NCBI GenBank assembly: GCA_022885665.1
Contig: JAGQDJ010000039.1
Location: 248,001 to 312,000 of the forward strand
DNA length: 64,000 nucleotides
Direction of reading: 5' to 3'
From: Triops longicaudatus
Taxonomy: Eukaryota > Arthropoda > Branchiopoda > Notostraca > Triopsidae
The notes under the pieces are model-generated. The model did no database searches, was not told the origin of the DNA, and worked only from the letters and a program-made list of their open reading frames with translations. The position numbers and the translations under genes are program-made. Shown here in pieces: positions 57,518 to 64,000 of this stretch (positions are counted from its first letter, which is position 1; each line of letters starts with the position of its first letter).

Positions 57518-57856
57518 TCATAGGGCCCTTTTGAGTCCGGAACTCACGAGAGATGTGAAAGAATAGCTTTTGTGAAGTTTCCCCTTCTTGAGTTGGCAGT
57601 ACCCTAAGGGGGTTTCGGTACGGGTTTCACCTTTTGAAAATTTTGGTTTGCTGGCGGAGATTACAAGATTTTTGCCTGAAGTGGACCCGCCAGAGCCATA
57701 AAGGACCAGCAGGGGAGACATACAGCCCACACAATGCTCCGGTCTTGGTGAAATCGGACTCGCACTTGGACCCAAACATGAAACTTTACCTTTCTTGTAC
57801 ATAGGATTCACACATTCAAGGGTTTGAGCGTATTGGCTATATGCATTCATTGCCTG
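57518..57856 (-). CDS. Candidate exon or ORF, 112 codons, unknown product
   Basis: Minus strand: GGGCCACATCGCAG precedes 57856. The frame (phase 0) is open 112 codons to a stop at 57518. It begins QAMNAYSQYAQTLECVNPMY and meets a consensus-like donor AAGAAAG|GTAAAG after 23 codons, so the exon may end there. Unspliced, it continues Ser/Pro/Lys-rich (SGKNLVISASKPKFSKGET). A further minus-strand frame lies just upstream (58197-57847). There is no poly-A signal. Chance length. Confidence 0.3.
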   Translation of the reverse strand, partial: QAMNAYSQYAQTLECVNPMYKKGKVSCLGPSASPISPRPEHCVGCMSPLLVLYGSGGSTSGKNLVISASKPKFSKGETRTETPLGYCQLKKGKLHKSYSFTSLVSSGLKRAL

Positions 57857-58302
57857 CTGCGATGTGGCCCAATTCCGTCAACTTTGACCTGGTATTCAAC
57901 ACTAGGGCGAATATTATCACCACAGAAAAGCCAGTTAACTTTAATTACGGTAGAAGTCTTTTTCGTCGGGAAAAGATGGATGTAATATAGCCAATATTCT
58001 GCCGATAAGAACGCTTTGGCAGGATATACTGATGTGCAAAAACGTTCGCGTGATCGCAATTTTGTTGCGAAGCCATCACGTGATTGGACACAAGAGCTTT
58101 CACTTTGAAGAATGTCTATACGCACATGATAGGAGGTAAAATGTGGATTAGGATTTAGAATGTTTATATGAAAACAAAAAAGACAAAATTGGTTCAAATT
58201 TTCGATTGAGATTCAGAACTTGCTGGTTGGGTAGCCAGTAGGACACTGAGGGCCGCAGCTGTATTCGAGCTGGCTGCCAAATTAATTCTCTTTTTCCTGT
58301 AG

Positions 58303-58528
58303 TGGAAGCATTGTGGAAAAGCAGTATTTTCTTTCCTTTTCGACTGAAAAAGGAGACAAGTCCCGTCATTTGTTCAATGATGATGACTGGACCTTAATGG
58401 GGCCTAATGTGCAGGGTCGTGTGCTTATGTACTGCACTTGTAGGCAGTTGGCTTATTATGACGACACATTCTTCGTACAAAAAAAAAAGAATTTAAATGG
58501 GTGGAAAAAAATTAGTATCCCCGCCTAG
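58303..58528 (+). CDS. Candidate terminal exon, unknown product
   Basis: The acceptor TCTCTTTTTCCTGTAG ends at 58302. Entering in phase 2, 74 whole codons run to TAG at 58528. The product looks globular: GSIVEKQYFLSFSTEKGDKS, then HLFNDDDWTLMGPNVQGRVL, then CTCRQLAYYDDTFF, ending KKISIPA. On the minus strand an equally good acceptor (TTGTCTCCTTTTTCAG) opens a 49-codon frame (58343 down to 58194) through the same DNA, rich in Ala/Ser (NLAASSNTAAALSVLLATQP). Both cannot be coding. I prefer plus for its composition. No AATAAA was found within 100 bp. Confidence 0.35.
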
Positions 58529-61500
58529 GTCGTACTGTACATTTGTTTCGACCGCTAAACTACTGGAAAGAATCACGGCGCTGAGTTCTGGGTGAAAGGG
58601 AGGAAAGCTTGATGTCATTATATTGAGAAGAGGTTTCAGAGTGAATGAATGGGGGTATTAATGAAGGCAAATTACAGACCTTTTTATGTATCCTGGCTCT
58701 TTCATTCTCTTGTTTTCTCCCCCTTCTTTTTTTCCCGCTGTTATGCGCTATTCAAATGACAGGCGCTTTAACACCTCATGGAGCTACTGATTCCGAATGT
58801 AACCGAACCTTGCAATTACGGAAGTAATAGGGAAGGCCAATAATGGGTGTGACTGAAATAAGAGTACTCGGACTACGATGAGTTTCAGCCTGTGATGAGT
58901 ATACGGGTTGCAAGATAATGTAACTTTTGTCTAAACGGTAAACTGTACACAAATTCATTATTGTCAGCATGTAAGATGTATAAAAAGACTTGCTTGGAAC
59001 ATTTGCGCTTCTTTCAGATTTGTTGGTGAAGTAACGTAAACGCACATTTTTCGTAAAATATGCTTAGCGATAGTTAAATTACCGCCCTTTGTAGTCACAA
59101 TATTAGAAGAAAGTAATGAAAATAAAATGGAAAGAGAGCTGCGCTGGAAATATTGTAATTTTGTTGAAGAACCCTAAAAATAGTCTCAAATAGACCTTTA
59201 GCATTTTCTTTTTTAAAAAAGAGCATACTATGTACATGTATGTATATGGTTATGTAAGAGATTTTGGCAAATTTTTTAATAGTGGCATTTATACTTTGAG
59301 TGAACTCTTGTATTTTCAGAACAGTATGAATATGATCTAATTAAAGCTCATGAATGGAAAAATCTGTGAAGTAATACTATACATACATTATTTACCTTTG
59401 AGAAAGTGATTTTTTAACCTTAAAGAAGAGCCCATGCTCATGCTAAAATTGTGAATCTTTAAGAAAATTTTCAAACAAAAGTGTAAGTGTAACTGTCACT
59501 TTCGAGCCCATTGCTAATAGGGTAGAAAATGAAACTGTTGAGGATCATAATTTCGAGAATTTCGAAATTTTTACGTTTGCAAAGGTTCGCTATGCTTTCG
59601 ACATCGATGAATGATTACTTTGCCTTGCGCAACATTTTAAGGAATGGATCCGCCATGATATGTTGAGGCTTTAGTGCATTTCATGGAAAAAACTAGGGTG
59701 GAATCTACCGTTCCGAGTAACACGAAAGAAAGTCGAGCTGGGCTCCGAATGTACAGTACGGAATGAGAAAAACTTGGTTTTTCGGCTATCGAATTCTTGA
59801 GGTTCTTTGCTAAGTTTGGTGTGTGACGGTGCGCAAATAAAAGGTCCAGCTTTTGTTCCGATGAAGCAGCGGACGACAGCTAGCAATAGTAAGGTAGGCG
59901 AGCTGCTAACGTATTTAACAAGAACTGGGACACACTCTATACCTTAAGCCGCTTATCGTGTTTTTAGGTAGCTTAGATGGGCGACCAAGAACAACTTGCC
60001 CAGACACCTATTGTGGTAGATAGAAGATCTTTTCTCCCGCTTTGCCAGTACACTACCGTGCACCATCCTTCCTTGTGACCGAAGTTCTTCACACATAAGA
60101 AAGATGGACGAGGAAGCGACACGATTAACAACTTATTCGAGGGGTTTGAGGCCTCCCGCGTCTCGTATTATTTTAGACGCCAGTAGTTTCCTAAAGCTTT
60201 AGCAGCCGAACTATTTTATTCTTTCCCTCTTTTTTTCTTACGTTCCTCAAAGACATTTCAAGAAACCCTATGCGACTGTGATATCCCAGAACGTTGGTTC
60301 AAAAACGACGCAGAGCAGTAGGGGGATCAGAATAAAAATAAAAAAGCTTACGTTATAAAAAGAGGCGGAGCATTACCAAAGGTTTTGTACACATAAACCT
60401 CAAATCGACAGGCGTTGAGTTTCCCCCCTTTGGAGACTTTTTTAAAGCTTGGACTGATGTATATACCACCGTAGGAAGCATTGCCAGTATGCCGCAGAGA
60501 TTAAAAACCGGTGTCCTTTTGAAACCCAATAGCTTCTTCTCTTGGGCTTCCCTGCTTGGCTCCCCCAACATGAGTTCTTATGGACTTATCACTTTTACAG
60601 AAGCTTCTTATTCTTATTTTTCTTGCTTTTGGCACAGGTGGGGGGTTCTTCAACGGGTCATTCAAATTTATACTTCGTCTTATAAAAAGGCAATCCACAT
60701 GTATGCGATTCTCTCTTTTCCCACGTTTGCGAGTCAAGGCGAGAAAAATTGTCTTTGATTATTCTTTAATAGCTGGGTCATGAAAGGACTTGGAGGGTGT
60801 TTCTATTCCTGTAAAGGAGTTTTCGATTGTAGTAAAGATGTTCCTCTTCGTGTTGTATCCAAGAGCAGAGCAGTATTGTTACAATACTGAGGCACAACCC
60901 CTAGTGGTCAAATAGAAGAAAAGATAAAGCAAAAGCGGGGAAACGCCTTTGCGTTTTGGCTTTATTGTTAGGTTGGCTTAATGCGAGCAAAAGACTCATG
61001 ACACGCTGAGTGCGGCACTTGAGTGCGGCTTCGTTGGTCCTCTCCTTCCGTTTCTAATAGTTTGACACGCAACATAATCAGCATATGTGTGGAGTATGTC
61101 TGCACGGAGATCAATAACTAAGTTGCCTGCAACGCAAATGTGTACATTATAAGAGAGTATAAAGGAAGTTGGACGCTTAACTTTTACAGTCACAGCATGC
61201 AATCAATGCCCAGAGGTTAGAGCCCAAATTGAAATCCTGTATCTACTGTGGCGTTCATTGTTACTCAACAGTCAAATTTCGTAGCCGCCCAACAATGAAT
61301 CCTAAGATTCAGTGTTGGTAAGAATGAAATCCCCTGCACCCAGCCTGTGAGTGAGTTCCTTTTTTGACCTTCCTTTGAGCCAGTTCCGTTTCTTGAACGT
61401 GAAATTTGATTGTTGTAAACTTAAAGTGAGAGTTAGCACGAGAAGGAGAGTGTTTTTGTGTGATTTTGTATTGGAGTTCGTTCTGGTGTTGATGTAAATT

Positions 61501-62820
61501 GGAAGTTACGAATAAACGGAATTTGAAAAGGAGTAGAACGTAACAATACACAACTTAAAACATTTTTCCTCGCAAAGTCTAAACGGAAATCAAACGTATT
61601 TTTTTCCACACGTAGTGTTGTCTAATAATCTGTCTTGATGCTTGTATTATAAAAAAAAGCATCTGCAAGTCCTTTTTATTACGCTTTTTGGAAGATGAGG
61701 GCACCCCTTGCAACAATGAAAGCTTGAGGGTTATTCTGCACAACGGTTTTCCTATTAACATGGTGACACTGCAACAAGCGTCTTTTTTGTAAGTTAATGA
61801 AAATACACGGATTTTTTACGTACAAAGTTACATGCGATATTATATGAAACTGTAACTCTTTGAAGGAAGAAAGCTGTACCCTCTCCGAAGTCCACTTGTG
61901 CTGAAAGTGCTATTTCGCCTACGTTGACTAGGAACGTGGCTCTATGTTGACTTGCAATTTACGTTCATATAATTATAAAAGTAATGAAAAACTTTTAGTA
62001 CAAGCTACATAAGTTGCCGAGGCTTATTACATTCGATGCTTGCAGGTGAGTAAATATGAAAACTTCACGAGGAATCCAGTGTAAAGTTCCATAGAACACC
62101 GACAGTTTTTTAGAAATATTTTACTGTTCATGTGGAGTGTGGTAAACTCGGTGACATTATATTTCTTTAGTTGGCGTTCAGGTAAGTGCTCTACAAGTTA
62201 GTCGGAATATCGGATATGACTAACAAGTCGGATCCCTTTTCGGTCGAGGTTTTTCGTCCGAACAGCATTGATACGAAGAAACAGAGACACAATCAACTTT
62301 CATTCAACGCTTTCGATTAATCTGAAAAAGGAGAGTCAGTTAAAGACGAGGCAACTGAGTTCCAGAGACAGACAAGTTTGGAAACAAGCAACGTTAAACG
62401 GGTCCAAATCTATTTTTTCTCTCTCGTTTCAAGCAAAATAACCTTAATTGCATGTGAAGCGCAGGGCAGAGAAGCGAAAAGGGGCCGTAGTCGTGTTCCA
62501 ACTCGGAGAGCAAGGGCAGCCAGGAGGAACCCTCTAATTATTATGCGGGAAAGTGTACCTTCCTTTTGACAGACAGACATGGCTTCAAGCATATGGGCCC
62601 AATGTGGGAGGCGGAAACCTGACTTCGGCTAGCCCTGCATCTTCTGGGGGCGATGCTATTGTACTGCCTAGTACTGTACTACACTGTACTGTGTCGTACC
62701 TTTCTTCCCCAACTCCGAGCCAGCCTGTGTTATTATTATTCCGAGTGTTAAACATTCGGGACGCTGTCAGCTCCATTTGCTAGATATATTTTTCGCCTTT
62801 ATTTGGTCTTTTCTTCTCAG
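58529..62820. other. Long non-coding stretch
   Basis: AT-rich to 59.9 kb, then mixed. Frames up to 89 codons occur on both strands (58776-59045 minus, 60489-60758 plus, 61309-61551 minus) without splice or promoter support. GTACAGTAC-type motifs lie at 58532, 59751 and 62671, the last inside a run of related words at 62660-62700. Confidence 0.5.
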
Positions 62821-62927
62821 GTGGGGAGCGGGGTGAAGGGGGGCTCAAAGAGTCTTAAGATCCGCGGATTGGCCGGTGGAAATTTAGGTCTACACCACCA
62901 ATTCTGCAGCAAGGTTGCCAATGACAG
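62821..62927 (+). CDS. Candidate 107-bp internal exon, unknown product
   Basis: A strong pyrimidine tract (TTTGGTCTTTTCTTCTCAG) ends at 62820 and the donor GACAG|GTTTGT begins at 62928. Only one of the three forward frames is open across the segment: phase 0 entry, phase 2 exit, 35 whole codons. The product is Gly/Lys-rich at first (VGSGVKGGSKSLKIRGLAGG) and then reads NLGLHHQFCSKVAND. The same frame runs on to a stop at 63039 if unspliced. The downstream frame ending at 63190 reads like protein but enters in a different phase, so the next exon is not identified. Confidence 0.35.
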
Positions 62928-63735
62928 GTTTGTTAGCGATGGTATTTCTTCCCTTAGAAAATCGTCCAAAGCAAAAAGCCAACTCTGTCAACGGTTTTTC
63001 TCCTTATTTCTGCCGCAAGCAAGTTGGGCAATTAGTTAAATCTACATCAGTCCCAGCAGTGCAGTGGCGAGATGACTGTCCTGTTGTTGTAGGTATAGTT
63101 CTTCTTCAGCATGGAAGACAGGCAATGGTCGTTACGAAAAATTGCATTATAGGCGAGGCGTGTGCGCGGCCGATTAGGGCTATCGTGTAGAAAAGTTTTC
63201 CAAGAGAGCAGTTATAGCGATACGTTGTTTGCATGCAAACGAGCTCAAGTCTGCCTATTACCGTTTTGGGCTATTTTCATCTATTCATATTTTTCCGCCT
63301 TTTTGGATCCGTAAGTAAAAAAAAAAAATAACGAGACGTATATGATTTTTTTTTTCTTTTTTAATTTTAATATAAAAAGTCCCAAGAGCTTAAGTAGTGT
63401 GAGACGAAAATTAGTGTTTCATTGGGCATCTCGACTTTATCAGATTGCGTTGAATTTATGGTTGTGTTTGCTTGGTCGCTTAACGCATGTGCAAAACATA
63501 AATATAAACGCAGGACCAGAGAGAAGACCCCTGCAACGTATACATAAGAGCCCAGAAAGTAGTAATTACGGTGACCCTTTGAAGGGGCTGCCTTCTTCTT
63601 CTTCTTTCGTCTTCTCTTGCCATGGCAGTATCTCCACGATGACCACCAACAACTCCTAACCCCCACAACCCCCCGGCTTGCGCATGCAAAGTCGTGCTAT
63701 GACTTTTCAAGGGAGCCCTGAAAAACGTGGAGAGT
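62928..63735. other. Mixed stretch with one further exon-like frame
   Basis: A plus frame ends at TAG 63190 (CPVVVGIVLLQHGRQAMVVT then KNCIIGEACARPIRAIV), with ATCAGTCCCAG at 63056 as a possible acceptor in phase 1. It is coding-like but cannot be joined to the exon at 62821 by phase. Beyond it are A and T runs at 63.3 kb and overlapping chance frames on both strands at 63.35-63.7 kb. Confidence 0.4.
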
Positions 63736-63758
63736 GGGCGGGGCGTAAGAGGCGGGAC
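63736..63758. promoter_or_regulatory. Two GC boxes in a CpG-rich patch
   Basis: GGGCGGGGC at 63736 and AGGCGGGAC at 63750 match the Sp1-type GC box. The surrounding 63.72-63.81 kb is the most CpG-rich patch near the right end. A promoter for the frame opening at 63940 is a reasonable guess. Confidence 0.4.
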
Positions 63759-63939
63759 GCTCCTTGAGGCTGCGGAGCCGTTACGGCGCCAGCGTACTAG
63801 ACTTTTGGCCCGATTGTGTGTTGTGTGTTCACTGTCTTTTTTGACTCCGGTGTTTCGAAAAGGCGTTGTTTCTTTTTAAGGGGCATTGCTATCTTTCATA
63901 TTTTTTCGTTTTAGGATTTAAAAAAAAACAAGTAAAGTC

Positions 63940-64000
63940 ATGGACGTCTTTTCGCACAGTTGCCTTGTTAGAAATCCTTGGTTAGCTCCAGTGCAGACAA
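63940..64000 (+). CDS. Possible start of a gene running off the window
   Basis: ATG at 63940 with G at +4 opens a frame still open at the last base (20 codons, MDVFSHSCLVRNPWLAPVQT). It lies about 200 bp after the GC boxes. ATTTTTTCGTTTTAG just upstream at 63914 could be the acceptor of the coding exon after a non-coding first exon. Twenty codons are too few to judge or name. Confidence 0.3.
   Translation, partial: MDVFSHSCLVRNPWLAPVQT

Overview
This is almost certainly nuclear DNA of an animal, probably an invertebrate. It is AT-rich by eye, with long stretches of non-coding DNA, poly-T runs, CA/GT and CTG microsatellites, several families of degraded mobile elements, and only short open segments bounded by splice-like signals. 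I see no bacterial-style gene array, no tRNA or rRNA gene, no CRISPR and no full-length known gene. A THAP-like repeat family and a MITE with the terminal signature GGCCCGTAGCCA suggest a marine invertebrate, perhaps a cnidarian. That is an inference; I cannot name a species.

Layout. The left edge (1-482) is a cut copy of a repeat family that recurs at 22.4-23.8 kb and 30.9-32.3 kb. From 1 to 19.6 kb there are scattered candidate exons: plus-strand segments near 1.0, 2.5 and 14.1 kb, and a minus-strand series at 6.7-7.5, 16.4-16.8, 17.2-17.6 and 19.3-19.6 kb. The last has the pattern of a multi-pass membrane protein, possibly gustatory-receptor-like. A 0.97-kb inverted-repeat element lies at 15.1-16.1 kb and a 143-bp MITE at 19.0 kb. 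From 21.8 to 25.8 kb lie an ORF, repeat copy 2, a minus-strand terminal exon with its own AATAAA, a 129-bp exon with a consensus donor that contains one half of a 77-bp perfect duplication, and a perfect 60-bp tandem duplication. From 26 to 51 kb the DNA is mostly featureless; the exceptions are a first-exon candidate at 26.9 kb, repeat copy 3, a 223-codon open frame at 36.1-36.7 kb (the only one too long to be easily due to chance), and a promoter-like patch plus exon near 38 kb. The best multi-exon gene candidate is on the plus strand at 52.27-55.3 kb: TATA box, start codon, and four exons whose intron phases all agree. The right edge (63.7-64.0 kb) has GC boxes followed by an ATG whose frame is still open at the window end.

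How far to trust this. In DNA of this composition several open frames of 110-140 codons are expected by chance in 64 kb. Candidate exons therefore carry low to moderate confidence and rest on splice signals, phase agreement and amino-acid composition read by eye. No domain family is firmly identified. The firmest observations are the repeats: the 60-bp and 77-bp perfect duplications, the three-copy family, the two inverted-repeat elements, and a strongly over-represented 9-mer, GTACAGTAC.
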